Positions 45,164-54,686 of a stretch of 64,000 nucleotides of DNA are shown here, one piece after another. This stretch comes from Pseudomonas petrae (GTDB lineage Bacteria > Pseudomonadota > Gammaproteobacteria > Pseudomonadales > Pseudomonadaceae), in NCBI RefSeq assembly GCF_021728295.1, contig NZ_JAKJXE010000002.1:186001-250000 (forward strand), written 5' to 3'. How positions within the stretch are numbered: the first letter of the stretch is position 1; each line of letters opens with the position of its first letter. The notes under the pieces were generated by a model. The model ran no database searches and was not told the DNA's origin. It saw only the letters and a list, made by a program, of their open reading frames with translations. Made by a program: the position numbers and the translations under genes.

Positions 45164-46105
45164 ATGAGTGAAATGGTCAGTCACAGCTATCCGCGCGTTG
45201 CGCTGATCGGCGAATGCATGATCGAGTTGCAACAGCACGCCAACGGCACGCTCAAGCAGAGCTTCGGCGGCGACACGCTGAACACCGCGGTGTACCTGTC
45301 GCGCCTGCTGGGTTCGGCGGCGCAGGTGGATTACGTCACGGCGCTGGGCGACGACAGTTTCAGCGACGCCATGTGCCAGGTCTGGACGGATGAGGGCATT
45401 GGTCTGAGTCGGGTGCAGCGTCTGCCGGGGCGGCTACCGGGTCTGTATTGCATTCAGACCGATGCCAACGGCGAGCGGCGTTTTCTCTACTGGCGCAACG
45501 AGGCGGCGGTGCGCGAATGCTTCACCACGCCAGCGGCCGAGCCGGTGCTGGCCGCGCTGCCGGATTACGACGTGCTGTATTTCAGCGGCATCACCCTGGC
45601 GGTTCTGGGTGAGGTGGGCAGGGCGCGGTTGTTGTCGACCCTTGGCGATGCCCGGGACCGTGGCGCGCGGGTGGTGTTCGACAACAATTACCGGCCGCGC
45701 TTGTGGCGCAGCGTTGAGCAAGCGCGGCAGGCGTATCGCGCGGTCATGCATGAGGTGGATCTGGCGCTGCTGACCGAGGAGGACGAGCAGGCGCTGTTCG
45801 ACTACACCGACGGCGAGCAGATTTTGCAGACCTATCGGGACCTGGGTGTCAGCGAGGTGGTGGTCAAGCGCGGTGCGCAGAGCTGTCTCGTCAGTGTCGA
45901 CGACCGCCGTTATGAAGTGCCTGCGCATACCGTGCAGAAAGTCATCGACACCACGGCGGCGGGGGATTCTTTCAGCGCTGCCTATCTGGCGCGGCGTCTG
46001 CGCGGGGGCAGTCCAAAAGATGCGGCCGACGCCGGGCATCGGTTGGCGAGCCTGGTGATTCAGCACCCCGGCGCGTTGATCCCGCGCAGCGTGATGCCGG
46101 TCTGA
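45164..46105 (+). CDS. kdgK: 2-keto-3-deoxygluconate kinase, PfkB family
   Basis: 313 aa. Ribokinase fold with GGDTLNTAVYLSRLL (35-49) and the anion-hole/catalytic segment TTAAGDSFSAAYL, D268 being the general base. Phosphorylates KDG to KDPG for the Entner-Doudoroff aldolase. CAGGAG precedes the start. Placed directly after the dehydratase, it completes the proposed route from glucosaminate; it would also serve the mannonate pathway at 18643-24765, which makes KDG but has no kinase there. Confidence 0.88.
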   Translation: MSEMVSHSYPRVALIGECMIELQQHANGTLKQSFGGDTLNTAVYLSRLLGSAAQVDYVTALGDDSFSDAMCQVWTDEGIGLSRVQRLPGRLPGLYCIQTDANGERRFLYWRNEAAVRECFTTPAAEPVLAALPDYDVLYFSGITLAVLGEVGRARLLSTLGDARDRGARVVFDNNYRPRLWRSVEQARQAYRAVMHEVDLALLTEEDEQALFDYTDGEQILQTYRDLGVSEVVVKRGAQSCLVSVDDRRYEVPAHTVQKVIDTTAAGDSFSAAYLARRLRGGSPKDAADAGHRLASLVIQHPGALIPRSVMPV

Positions 46106-46133
46106 AGAAGCTCATTGCGTCCACGCGTACTCT

Positions 46134-46270
46134 GTGGGACCGGCTTTAGCCGGGAAGGCGTCGGGTGTCACACCGAGAATTTGAGGGTGCCCGAACTGGC
46201 CTCTTCCCGGCTAAAGCCGGTCCCACTAACGGATCGCGGACATCGTGTAGGACCGGCCTCAGCCGGGAAA
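46134..46270. repeat. REP/REPIN cluster
   Basis: GTGGGACCGGCTTTAGCCGG (about 46135), inverted TTCCCGGCTAAAGCCGGTCC (about 46204) and GTAGGACCGGCCTCAGCCGG (about 46246). The first pair shares its spacer with the doublet at 20822. Confidence 0.85.
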
Positions 46271-46309
46271 GGGACCGTGAGATCGCTGCAAGGGTTTCGG
46301 CTGTACCCC

Positions 46310-46585
46310 TCAATCCCGATAAAACACCTGCACCAGGTGATACCCGAACTTGCTCTTGACCGGGCCATGCACAACCCGCAACGGCTTTTTGAAGATCACC
46401 TGGTCAATTGCGCCGACCATCTGGCCCGGCCGCACTTCGCCCAGATCGCCGCCGCGCTTGCCGCTCGGGCAGGTCGAGTATTTCTTCGCCAGCACGTCGA
46501 ACGCCTCGCCCTTGGCAATGCGCTGCTTCAGTTGCTCGGCTTCTTCAGCGGTCTTGACCAGAATGTGGCGGGCTTGAGCTTTCAT
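46310..46585 (-). CDS. Parvulin-type peptidyl-prolyl isomerase (PpiC-like)
   Basis: 91 aa from the ATG at 46585; a single rotamase domain. Parvulin markers: ARHILVKTAEEAEQL, STCPSGKRGGDLGEV and HGPVKSKFGYHLVQV. No signal peptide, so it is cytoplasmic. A paralogue lies at 57829. The much longer open frame in this phase is the antisense of the pilU-like gene and is not coding. Confidence 0.88.
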   Translation of the reverse strand: MKAQARHILVKTAEEAEQLKQRIAKGEAFDVLAKKYSTCPSGKRGGDLGEVRPGQMVGAIDQVIFKKPLRVVHGPVKSKFGYHLVQVFYRD

Positions 46586-46692
46586 GATGTGCCGGACGTC
46601 TCGATAAAAAAGCCGCGCATTATGCCTTTGCTGCGAGATTTCGGGTAATTTCCCACCCCGTGACCGGACGAACGTGCGGATCGGCACTGAGA

Positions 46693-46738
46693 CAGGCCTG
46701 ACCCGGCTCGTCAAACAGGCCTGACCCGGCCAGTTAAA
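46693..46738. repeat. 23-bp tandem repeat upstream of the PilU-like gene
   Basis: CAGGCCTGACCCGGC occurs at 46693-46707 and 46716-46730, each followed by an AT-richer end (CAAA or TAAA), a period of 23 bp. It sits 90-130 bases upstream of the PilU-like start. Role unknown. Confidence 0.6.
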
Positions 46739-46819
46739 CGACCCGAACGTTGAAACCGGCGGAAGGTCGACACACTGTAGGCCTGCAGTCTCCTCAAACC
46801 TCTTGTGCGGTGTTGCCTT

Positions 46820-47986
46820 ATGGATTTTCCGGCGTTGTTGAAGGTGCTTGCCACCCAGGATGGATCGGACCTTTACCTGTCCACGGGCGCGCCCCCCTGC
46901 GCCAAGTTCAATGGCGTGCTCAAGCCGCTGGGCACTGAAGCGTTCAAACCCGGCGACGTCGGCCTGATCGCCAACGCCATCATGGACGCCGAGCAGCGCG
47001 TGGATTTCGAACGCGATCTGGAAATGAACCTGGCGTTTTCCCTGTCCGGTGTCGGACGTTTCCGGATCAACATCTTCAAGCAGCGCAACGAGGTGTCGAT
47101 CGTGGCGCGCAACATCAAACTCGACATCCCCAAATTCGAAGACCTGCACCTGCCGCCGGTGCTGCTCGATGTGATCATGGAAAAGCACGGCCTGGTGCTG
47201 TTCGTCGGCGCCACCGGTTCGGGTAAGTCGACCTCGCTGGCCGCACTGATCGACCACCGCAACCGCCACGCCAGCGGCCACATCATCACCATCGAAGACC
47301 CGGTGGAGTTCATCCATAAACACAAGCGCTCGATCATCAATCAGCGCGAGGTGGGGGTCGATACCCGGAGCTTCCACGCGGCGCTGAAGAACACCCTGCG
47401 TCAGGCGCCGGACGTGATCCTGATCGGCGAAATCCGCGACCGCGAGACCATGGAGCACGCGCTGGCGTTCGCCGACACCGGCCACCTGGCGATCTCGACG
47501 TTGCACGCCAACAACGCCAACCAGGCGCTGGACCGTATCATCAACTTCTTCCCCGAAGAGCGCCGGCCTCAGCTGCTGCATGACCTGGGCAACAACCTCA
47601 AGGCGTTCGTCTCGCAGCGACTGGTCAAGACCACCGACGGTAAACGCCGTGCGGCAGTGGAGGTGATGCTGGGCACGCCGACGATTCGTGACCTGATCCA
47701 CCGCAACGAGCTGACCGAGCTCAAGGGCATCATGGAGAAGTCCACCAACCTGGGCATGCAGACCTTCGACAACGCGCTGTATGACTTGGCCGTGGAGGGG
47801 GCGATCACCGAAGAAGAAGCCCTGAAGAATGCCGATTCGGCCAACAACGTGCGCCTGCGGTTGAAATTGCACAGTGAGGACGGGCCATCGACCATCGCCA
47901 CTGCGCCACGGGCACCGCAACCGGCCGCGCAGGTGAATGTGAAGGATTGGGGGCTGGTAGACGAGCGGGACGAGCCGGGGAGTTGA
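46820..47986 (+). CDS. PilT/PilU-family type IV pilus retraction ATPase (orphan)
   Basis: 388 aa. Walker A GATGSGKST (130-138), Asp-box ITIEDPVEFIH (157-167), Walker B DVILIGEIRD and His-box STLHANNANQALDR. Closest in character to PilU, with the extended C-terminus after NADSANNVRLRLKL. Unlike standard pilT-pilU it has no pilT, proC or yggS neighbour, so it looks like a paralogue. The ATG at 46820 is chosen over a GTG five codons earlier. Confidence 0.85.
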   Translation: MDFPALLKVLATQDGSDLYLSTGAPPCAKFNGVLKPLGTEAFKPGDVGLIANAIMDAEQRVDFERDLEMNLAFSLSGVGRFRINIFKQRNEVSIVARNIKLDIPKFEDLHLPPVLLDVIMEKHGLVLFVGATGSGKSTSLAALIDHRNRHASGHIITIEDPVEFIHKHKRSIINQREVGVDTRSFHAALKNTLRQAPDVILIGEIRDRETMEHALAFADTGHLAISTLHANNANQALDRIINFFPEERRPQLLHDLGNNLKAFVSQRLVKTTDGKRRAAVEVMLGTPTIRDLIHRNELTELKGIMEKSTNLGMQTFDNALYDLAVEGAITEEEALKNADSANNVRLRLKLHSEDGPSTIATAPRAPQPAAQVNVKDWGLVDERDEPGS

Positions 47987-48023
47987 GGTGTCCTCGGCGA
48001 TGATGTCGCGGTGTCATCGATGG

Positions 48024-48162
48024 CGCCTTCCCGGCTAAAGCCGGTCCTACAGATACCCGCGTACCCTGGTAGGACCGGCTTTAGCCGGGAAGAGGCCCGT
48101 TTGAGCAACACACATTCAGAGGTGTAGCGACCGACGCTTTCCCGGCTAAAGCCAGTCCTACT
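48024..48162. repeat. REP cluster (three copies)
   Basis: CTTCCCGGCTAAAGCCGGTC (about 48029), TAGGACCGGCTTTAGCCGGG (about 48070) and TTTCCCGGCTAAAGCCAGTC (about 48138), between the convergent pilU-like and bdhA genes. Confidence 0.85.
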
Positions 48163-48169
48163 GGATGAC

Positions 48170-48940
48170 CTACCGCGCCAGCCATCCCCCGTCGATATTC
48201 CACGCCGCGCCACGCACCTGCGCGCCCGCTTCACTGCACAGAAACAGCGTCAACTCCCCCAACTGCGAAGGGGTTACGAACTCCAGCGACGGCTGCTTCT
48301 CCGCCAGCAAGTCATGCTTGGCCTGTTCCAGGTCACCGGTCACGGCGGCACGATCATCAATCTGCTTCTGCACCAGCGGCGTCAGCACCCAACCCGGGCA
48401 GATGGCATTACAGGTGACGTTACTGGCCGCCGTCTCCAGGCCGACCACTTTGGTCAAGCCGATGACGCCGTGCTTGGCCGCCACATACGCCGCCTTGCCC
48501 GTCGAACCCACCAGGCCATGCACCGAAGCAATGTTCACGATTCGCCCCCAGCCCTTGGCACGCATGCCCGGCAGGCACAACCGCGTGCTGTGGAACACCG
48601 ACGACAGGTTGATGGCAATGATCTTGTCCCAGCTCTCCACCGGGAAATCCTCCACCGCGTCGACGTGCTGAATCCCTGCGTTGTTGACCAGGATGTCGAC
48701 GCCGCCAAATTCCCGCTCGGCGTAGGCGATCATGTCGGCGATCTGCGCGACATCGCTGACGTCCGCCGGGTGGTGGCCGACGTTGCCGCCGTACTGCTTG
48801 ACCTGCTCGATTACCGCCGACGCATCGCCGAAACCGTTGAGCACCAGATTTGCGCCGGCCTTGGCCAGCGTCAGCGCGATGCCCAGGCCGATGCCGCTGG
48901 TGGAACCGGTGACCAGTGCGGTTTTGCCTTGCAGACTCAT
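48170..48940 (-). CDS. bdhA: D-3-hydroxybutyrate dehydrogenase
   Basis: 256 aa short-chain dehydrogenase. Cofactor motif TGSTSGIGLG (11-20), NNAGIQHV, catalytic Ser in ASVHG and YVAAKHG (Tyr and Lys). The sequence pattern HVDAVEDFPVESWDKIIAIN is typical of 3-hydroxybutyrate dehydrogenases. Converts 3-hydroxybutyrate to acetoacetate with NAD. It follows the GntP-type permease by 10 bases, matching the P. aeruginosa PA2003-PA2005 arrangement. Confidence 0.92.
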   Translation of the reverse strand: MSLQGKTALVTGSTSGIGLGIALTLAKAGANLVLNGFGDASAVIEQVKQYGGNVGHHPADVSDVAQIADMIAYAEREFGGVDILVNNAGIQHVDAVEDFPVESWDKIIAINLSSVFHSTRLCLPGMRAKGWGRIVNIASVHGLVGSTGKAAYVAAKHGVIGLTKVVGLETAASNVTCNAICPGWVLTPLVQKQIDDRAAVTGDLEQAKHDLLAEKQPSLEFVTPSQLGELTLFLCSEAGAQVRGAAWNIDGGWLAR

Positions 48941-48950
48941 GTTCAATTCC

Positions 48951-50342
48951 TCATACGATGCCGGTTGCATAGAAAACGCCGATCACCACGAACACCGCCA
49001 GTGTCTTGATGATGGTGATGCCGAAGATGTCCTTGTAGGCCTCACGGTGGGTCAGGCCGGTGACCGCCAGCAGGGTGATGACCGCGCCGTTGTGCGGGAG
49101 CGTGTCCATGCCGCCGCTGGCCATGGCCGCGACGCGGTGCAACACCTCCAGCGGAATGTTCGCCGCGTGGGCCGCCGCGATGAAGCTGTCGGACATCGCC
49201 GCCAGGGCAATGCTCATGCCCCCGGACGCCGACCCGGTGATGCCGGCGAGCAGCGTCACGGTAATCGCTTCATTGACCAGCGGATTGGGAATGCTCTTCA
49301 GTCCATCGGCCAGCACCAGGAATCCGGGCAACGAAGCAATCACAGCGCCAAAACCGTATTCCGACGCCGTGTTCATCGCCGCCAGCAGTGCACCGCTGAC
49401 CGCACCCTTGCTGCCCTCGGCCAGCTTCGATTTCACCGTCCTGAAGGCGAACAACAGCACAAAGACAATGCCCACCAGCAACGCCGCTTCCACAGCCCAG
49501 ATCGCGGTGATCTTGGCGATGTCGGTCTGCACCGGCGTCGCCATACCCGGCAGCGCCAGGGTGTGGGTCTTGCCGTACCACTGGGGAATCCACTGGGTGA
49601 ACAGCAGGTTCATGACCCCCACCAGCAACAGCGGCGCCAACGCGATCCACGGGTTGGGCAGCGCGATATCGGCCGGGGTGTCCGGCTCGTTGCGCAGTTC
49701 GGTGCCATAGCCTTCGCCCGCGCGTTGGGCCCGGTTGCGCTGGCGCTGCAGAAACAGCATGCCGACGCTGAACACGAACGCCGTGCCGATCAGACCCAGC
49801 CACGGCGCAGCCCACGCCGTGGTATTGAAGAAAGTCGAGGGGATGATGTTCTGGATCTGAGGGGTGCCGGGCAGGGCGTCCATGGTGAAGGAGAACGCGC
49901 CAAGGGCGATGGTCGCGGGAATCAGCCGCTTGGGAATGTTGCTCTGGCGAAACATCTCGGCCGCGAACGGATAGACCGCAAACACCACCACGAACAGCGA
50001 CACGCCGCCATATGTCAGCAGCGCGCAGACCAGCACGATCACCAGCATCGCCTGCCGGGTGCCAAGCAGGCGAATGGCAGCCGCGACGATGGAGCGCGAG
50101 AAACCCGACAGCTCGATCAGCTTGCCGAACACGGCGCCGAGCAGAAAGACCGGGAAGTAGAGTTTGACGAAGCCGACCATCTTGTCCATGAACACGCCGG
50201 TGAAAGCGGGCGCTACGGCAGAGGGATCGGTGAGCAGTACGGCGCCGAGCGCCGCGATGGGCGCAAAGAGGATGACGCTGTAACCCCGGTATGCAGCCAG
50301 CATCAGCAGCGTAAGCGCCGCTAAAGCGATGATCACACTCAT
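48951..50342 (-). CDS. GntP-family permease, probable 3-hydroxybutyrate transporter
   Basis: 463 aa with about 12-13 hydrophobic segments. GntP-family pattern: an N-terminal GYSVILFAPIAALGAVLL and a C-terminal MASGGMDTLPHNGAVITLL. First gene of the bdhA operon, downstream of a sigma-54-type promoter. Orthologous position to PA2004 in P. aeruginosa. Confidence 0.87.
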   Translation of the reverse strand: MSVIIALAALTLLMLAAYRGYSVILFAPIAALGAVLLTDPSAVAPAFTGVFMDKMVGFVKLYFPVFLLGAVFGKLIELSGFSRSIVAAAIRLLGTRQAMLVIVLVCALLTYGGVSLFVVVFAVYPFAAEMFRQSNIPKRLIPATIALGAFSFTMDALPGTPQIQNIIPSTFFNTTAWAAPWLGLIGTAFVFSVGMLFLQRQRNRAQRAGEGYGTELRNEPDTPADIALPNPWIALAPLLLVGVMNLLFTQWIPQWYGKTHTLALPGMATPVQTDIAKITAIWAVEAALLVGIVFVLLFAFRTVKSKLAEGSKGAVSGALLAAMNTASEYGFGAVIASLPGFLVLADGLKSIPNPLVNEAITVTLLAGITGSASGGMSIALAAMSDSFIAAAHAANIPLEVLHRVAAMASGGMDTLPHNGAVITLLAVTGLTHREAYKDIFGITIIKTLAVFVVIGVFYATGIV

Positions 50343-50399
50343 CGAGTGTCTCCTGTTGTTTTTGTTTTAGGTGCGGCGACGCCGCGCAACAGAAGGTAT

Positions 50400-50415
50400 A
50401 GCTACTTTCATGCCA
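50400..50415 (-). promoter_or_regulatory. Sigma-54-type promoter of the GntP permease-bdhA operon
   Basis: On the minus strand TGGCATGAAAGTAGCT keeps GG and GC ten bases apart. Its -12 element is about 58 bases upstream of the permease start. The adjacent regulator gene encodes a sigma-54 activator with the GAFTGA loop, so promoter and activator agree. The rest of 50343-50599 shows no gene. Confidence 0.7.
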
Positions 50416-50599
50416 TTACGCTAACTGACTGATTTAAAAGCGATTTAGCTAAATTTTTTGAAAGGTAGGGTCTGACGGGTCCCGACAATGAGACTGTCAT
50501 ATAACAACCGGGGCAACTAAACACCGACAGTTAGTGATCGAAACAGCTCTAGAACGGGCATTGGCGAGGAAGATCCCGGATCGTGGACAGTCAGTCCCG

Positions 50600-52015
50600 T
50601 TATTGAGACTCGGCGATCCCCAGCGCCGCCATCTTTTTGTACAGCGTCGAACGGCCCAGCCCCAGCTGCCGAGCTGCGAGAATCACGTTGCCCGCACATT
50701 GCGCCAGCTTCGCCTGGATTAACTCCCGGTCGAAATGCTGCCGCGCCTCGCTGTAGGTCTGATCATTGGACGCCGACGATCCCGGGGACGGCGCACTGGC
50801 GACCGGCACCAGAGTGCCGATGGCGGCGCGGATGTCGCTGGGGTTGAGTTGCAAGTCGTCGCTGAGCAGCGCCGCACGCTCCAGCACGTTGCGCAGCTCA
50901 CGAATATTGCCCGGCCATGCATGTTGAGCAAGGGTCGCCAAGGCAGCAGGCACCAGTTCGTGCTGGCTGCGCAGGTCCTCGAGAATGGCTTCGGTCAGCG
51001 CCGGGATGTCATCCAGACGCTCGCGCAAAGGCGGCACTTCGATGGGCAACACGCTCAGTCGGTAATACAGGTCAGCGCGAAACTCACCACGCTTGATCGC
51101 CGCTTCGAGGTCCGTGGAGGTTGCGGCGATCAGGCGCACATCGCTTTTGATCATCTCGTTGGAGCCCACCGGCTCGTACTCTTTTTCCTGCAGCACCCGC
51201 AGCAGCTTGCTCTGCAGCGGCAGCGGCATGTCGCCGATTTCATCGAGAAACAGCGTACCGCCCTCCGCCAGGTGCAATTTGCCGTGGCGCCCCTTGCGGT
51301 CGGCGCCGGTAAAAGCGCCAGGGGCGGTGCCGAAGAATTCCGCCTCAAGCAGCGCCTCGGGAATCGCGGCGCTGTTGATGCTGATGAAGGGTTTGTGCGC
51401 CCGTGGCGAGCTGTTGTGCACGGCGTGGGCGAGCAGCTCCTTGCCGGTGCCGGTTTCACCGAGCAGCAACACCGGGGAATCGGTACTGGCGCTGCGACGC
51501 GCGCGGCGTTTGACTTCCAGGCTGGCGGCGCTGGTGCCGATGAAGTTGGCAAAGCTGTATTTGGCCTGACGGGCGCGCAGCAGCGAGCGGGTCGACGCCA
51601 GCTCCTGCTGCATGCTCGAATAGCGCTTGAGCAGCGGCGACAGCGCGTGCAGCTCATCGAACAGGGCAAAGCCGATGGCGCCGATCACCGCGCCGCCGTC
51701 GTCATGAATCGGCAGGCGCATGACCACCAGCGGGTCCTTTGCCGTGTCCATCATGTCCAGCAGGATCGGCTGGCCGTTGCTCGCCACCTGACGCAGCAGG
51801 CTGCCGGGAATCACCTGTTCACACGGCTGACCGACCGCGCGGCTCGGATCTTCGAGGCCAAAGCGGCGTGCGTAACGCTCGTTGATCCACACGATGCGCG
51901 CGTCGCGGTCGACGATGACCGTGCCTTCGCTGGACTGCTCGATGATCTCGAAGAGCGAACGGATCGCCAGTCGCCGAACGCGTCGGTAATCCTTCAGGCT
52001 CTCACTGTCTTTCAT
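50600..52015 (-). CDS. hbcR: Sigma-54-dependent activator of 3-hydroxybutyrate genes (HbcR-like)
   Basis: 471 aa from the ATG at 52015 (GGAA six bases upstream); an ATG at 52027 is the alternative. N-terminal PAS domain (about 20-125), central AAA+ domain with Walker A GETGTGKE and the sigma-54 contact loop GAFTGA, and a C-terminal Fis-type helix-turn-helix (NVILAARQLGLGRSTLYKKM). Gene order bdhA, permease, regulator matches PA2003-PA2005, where the regulator is HbcR. It probably senses 3-hydroxybutyrate or a related signal. Confidence 0.88.
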   Translation of the reverse strand: MKDSESLKDYRRVRRLAIRSLFEIIEQSSEGTVIVDRDARIVWINERYARRFGLEDPSRAVGQPCEQVIPGSLLRQVASNGQPILLDMMDTAKDPLVVMRLPIHDDGGAVIGAIGFALFDELHALSPLLKRYSSMQQELASTRSLLRARQAKYSFANFIGTSAASLEVKRRARRSASTDSPVLLLGETGTGKELLAHAVHNSSPRAHKPFISINSAAIPEALLEAEFFGTAPGAFTGADRKGRHGKLHLAEGGTLFLDEIGDMPLPLQSKLLRVLQEKEYEPVGSNEMIKSDVRLIAATSTDLEAAIKRGEFRADLYYRLSVLPIEVPPLRERLDDIPALTEAILEDLRSQHELVPAALATLAQHAWPGNIRELRNVLERAALLSDDLQLNPSDIRAAIGTLVPVASAPSPGSSASNDQTYSEARQHFDRELIQAKLAQCAGNVILAARQLGLGRSTLYKKMAALGIAESQ

Positions 52016-52078
52016 GTGCGGTTCCATCCATCCTGTTCTTCGGCATCTGGCCGCACAGACTACTGGTTCGGACGAGCT

Positions 52079-53662
52079 TCAATTGAAACCGGGGTGCGCC
52101 GCCGCCAGCAGTTCCCGGGTGTAGGGGTGCTGCGGCGCATCGAATACGTCGTGGCTCGCGCCGCGCTCGACCACCTTGCCGTCCTTGACCACGATCAGGT
52201 CATGGGCCAGCGCCTTGACCACGGCCAGATCGTGGCTGATGAACAGGTAGGTCAGGCCGTGCCGTTCCTGCAATTGACGCAACAACGCCACGACCTGTTT
52301 CTGCACGGTGCGATCCAGCGCAGACGTCGGTTCGTCGAGCAATATCAAGGCAGGTTTGAGCACAAGGGCGCGGGCAATGGCGATGCGTTGCCGCTGCCCA
52401 CCGGAAAACTCATGGGGGTAACGGTGCCGGCTTGACGGGTCGATGCCGACTTCCTCCAGCGCGCGAATCACTTCAGCCTCACAGCTGGCCTTGTCCAGGT
52501 CGCTGTGAACTTCCAGGCCCTCGCTGATGATCTGTGCCACCGACATGCGCGGGCTGAGGCTGCCGTAAGGGTCCTGGAAAACCACCTGCATCTGCTTGCG
52601 CCATGGGCGCATCTGCTTTTGATTCAGGCTGTCCAGCGCATGACCCTTGAAGCGGATACTGCCACGGGATTCCAGCAAGCGCAGGATGGCCTGACCAAGT
52701 GTCGACTTTCCCGATCCGGATTCGCCAACGATGCCCAGGGTTTTGCCCCGCTCGATGCTCAGGCTGATGTCATCGACGGCTTTCAGGTATTCGTGATGCC
52801 GGTTGAAAATCCCGCCGCCGAGGGAGAACCAGACGCGCAGATTATCGACCTCCAGGACCTTCTCGCGGGTGTCCCGGGGCAACGGCTCGCCCGCCGGTTC
52901 CGCGTCCAGCAGCAAGCGGCTGTAAGGGTGTTGCGGGTTCTTGAACAACAGCTGGCAATTGGACTGCTCGACGATTTCCCCGGCGCGCATCACGCACACC
53001 CGCTGGGCGATGCTGTGCACCAGATTCAGGTCGTGGCTGATCAGCAACAGCGACATGTTCAGCCGTTGCTGCAGCTGTTTGAGCAACAGCAGGATCTTGC
53101 GCTGCACCGTCACATCCAGCGCCGTGGTCGGCTCATCGGCAATCAGCAGCTCCGGCTCGCAGGCCAGCGCCATGGCGATCATCACCCGCTGGCGCTGGCC
53201 GCCGGACAATTCATGGGGATAGGCCTTCAAACGCTTTTTCGGGTGCTGAATGCCAACCAACTCAAGCAGCTCGATGATCCGTGCCTGGGCCGCCTTGCCC
53301 GCCAGCCCCTTGTGCAGCAACAAGGTCTCGCCGATTTGCCGGGACACCGTGTGCAGCGGGTTGAGCGAGGTCATCGGCTCCTGAAAGATCATCGCGATCT
53401 GATTGCCCCGCAACTCGCGCATGACGTTGCCATCGGCGCCGAGCAACTCTTTGCCGCGATAACGAATGCTGCCGGTGCTCAGTGTGCCGGCCTGGGGCAG
53501 CAGTTGCAGGATCGAGTGCGCGGTCACCGATTTGCCCGAGCCCGACTCGCCGACCAATGCCAGGCACTCGCCGGCCGGGATGTCCAGGCTCAGGTGCTTG
53601 ACCACGGTGTCGCCGTTGAACGACACCGAGAGGTCGCGGATTTCGATCAGGTTTTCGGACAT
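52079..53662 (-). CDS. yejF: Peptide ABC transporter, fused double ATPase (YejF)
   Basis: 527 aa. Two complete ABC domains in one chain: Walker A GESGSGKS near residues 36-43 and again near 325, signature LSGGQRQR and FSGGQRQR, Walker [13 protein letters not shown] and [15 protein letters not shown] at 53662 gives [10 protein letters not shown]; the frame is open upstream inside yejE. Last gene of yejABEF; energises import of oligopeptides or peptide antibiotics such as microcin C. Confidence 0.92.
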   Translation of the reverse strand: MSENLIEIRDLSVSFNGDTVVKHLSLDIPAGECLALVGESGSGKSVTAHSILQLLPQAGTLSTGSIRYRGKELLGADGNVMRELRGNQIAMIFQEPMTSLNPLHTVSRQIGETLLLHKGLAGKAAQARIIELLELVGIQHPKKRLKAYPHELSGGQRQRVMIAMALACEPELLIADEPTTALDVTVQRKILLLLKQLQQRLNMSLLLISHDLNLVHSIAQRVCVMRAGEIVEQSNCQLLFKNPQHPYSRLLLDAEPAGEPLPRDTREKVLEVDNLRVWFSLGGGIFNRHHEYLKAVDDISLSIERGKTLGIVGESGSGKSTLGQAILRLLESRGSIRFKGHALDSLNQKQMRPWRKQMQVVFQDPYGSLSPRMSVAQIISEGLEVHSDLDKASCEAEVIRALEEVGIDPSSRHRYPHEFSGGQRQRIAIARALVLKPALILLDEPTSALDRTVQKQVVALLRQLQERHGLTYLFISHDLAVVKALAHDLIVVKDGKVVERGASHDVFDAPQHPYTRELLAAAHPGFN

Positions 53663-53663
53663 C

Positions 53664-54686
53664 TCAGGACCTCGGGTCGAAGGCATCCCGCAGGGCCTCG
53701 CCAATAAACACCAGCAGCGACAGTATCAGCGCCAGCGTGAAAAATGCTGTGAAGCCCAGCCACGGCGCCTGCAGGTTCTGTTTGCCCTGGGCAATCAGCT
53801 CGCCCAGGGACGCGCTGCCGGCGGGCATGCCGAAGCCGAGGAAATCCAGCGCGGTGAGCGTGGAAATCGCCCCAGTAAGAATGAAAGGCAGGTAACTCAG
53901 GGTGGCGTTCATCGCGTTGGGCAGAATGTGCCGCAGGATGACCTTGCGATCACTCAGCCCCAGCGCGCGCGCGGCCTTGACGTATTCAAGGTTGCGCCCA
54001 CGCAGGAATTCAGCGCGCACCACGTCCACCAGCGCCAGCCACGAAAACAGCGCCATGATCCCCAGCAGCCACCAGAAATTCGGCTCGACGAAGCCCGACA
54101 GAATGATCAGCAGGTACAACACCGGCAGACCTGACCAGACTTCCAGCAGGCGCTGGCCGATCAAATCCACCCAGCCGCCGTAATAGCCCTGCAATGCGCC
54201 GGCGGCGATGCCGATCAGCGCACTGACAAAGGTCAGCGCCAAGGCAAACAGGATCGACACTCGCGCGCCAAATATCACCCGGGCCAGCACGTCCCGGGCC
54301 TGATCGTCGGTGCCCAGCCAGTTGATCGAGGAGGGCGGGCTCGGCGCGGGTTTGTTCAGGTCATAGTTGGGTGTGTCATCGCTGAACGGGATGGGCGGAA
54401 ACAGCATCCAGCCATCACCCTTACTGATCAGCTGGCGCACGTAATCGCTGCGGTAGTCCGGCTGAAAAGGCAACTGGCCGCCGAATTCCTGCTCGGTGTG
54501 GCGCTTGAACGCGGGGAAGTACAGCCCATGCTGATAACTCAGCACCAGGGGTTTGTCGTTGGCAATCAGCTCGCCGCACAGGCTGAGCACGAACAGCCCG
54601 CAGAACAGCCACAACGACCACCAGCCGCGACGGTTATTGCGAAAACGCTCGAAGCGACGGCGTGCCACCGGAGACAATCTGCGCAT
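53664..54686 (-). CDS. yejE: Peptide ABC transporter permease (YejE)
   Basis: 340 aa. DppC/OppC-type permease with a long N-terminal periplasmic insert after the first membrane segment. The contact loop is AARALGLSDRKVILRHILPN. ATG at 54686 overlaps the yejB stop by one base; a GTG one codon earlier is less likely. The next gene, yejF, begins one base after its stop. Confidence 0.9.
   Translation of the reverse strand: MRRLSPVARRRFERFRNNRRGWWSLWLFCGLFVLSLCGELIANDKPLVLSYQHGLYFPAFKRHTEQEFGGQLPFQPDYRSDYVRQLISKGDGWMLFPPIPFSDDTPNYDLNKPAPSPPSSINWLGTDDQARDVLARVIFGARVSILFALALTFVSALIGIAAGALQGYYGGWVDLIGQRLLEVWSGLPVLYLLIILSGFVEPNFWWLLGIMALFSWLALVDVVRAEFLRGRNLEYVKAARALGLSDRKVILRHILPNAMNATLSYLPFILTGAISTLTALDFLGFGMPAGSASLGELIAQGKQNLQAPWLGFTAFFTLALILSLLVFIGEALRDAFDPRS

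Noticed and set aside
48732..50324. A 530-codon plus-strand frame opposite the GntP permease
   Set aside because: Antisense shadow; the composition (Arg, His, Gln, Gly) is an artefact of GC-rich codon use on the other strand.
50735..52435. A 566-codon plus-strand frame opposite the sigma-54 activator
   Set aside because: Antisense of a complete PAS-AAA-Fis protein with all motifs; the shadow frame has none.
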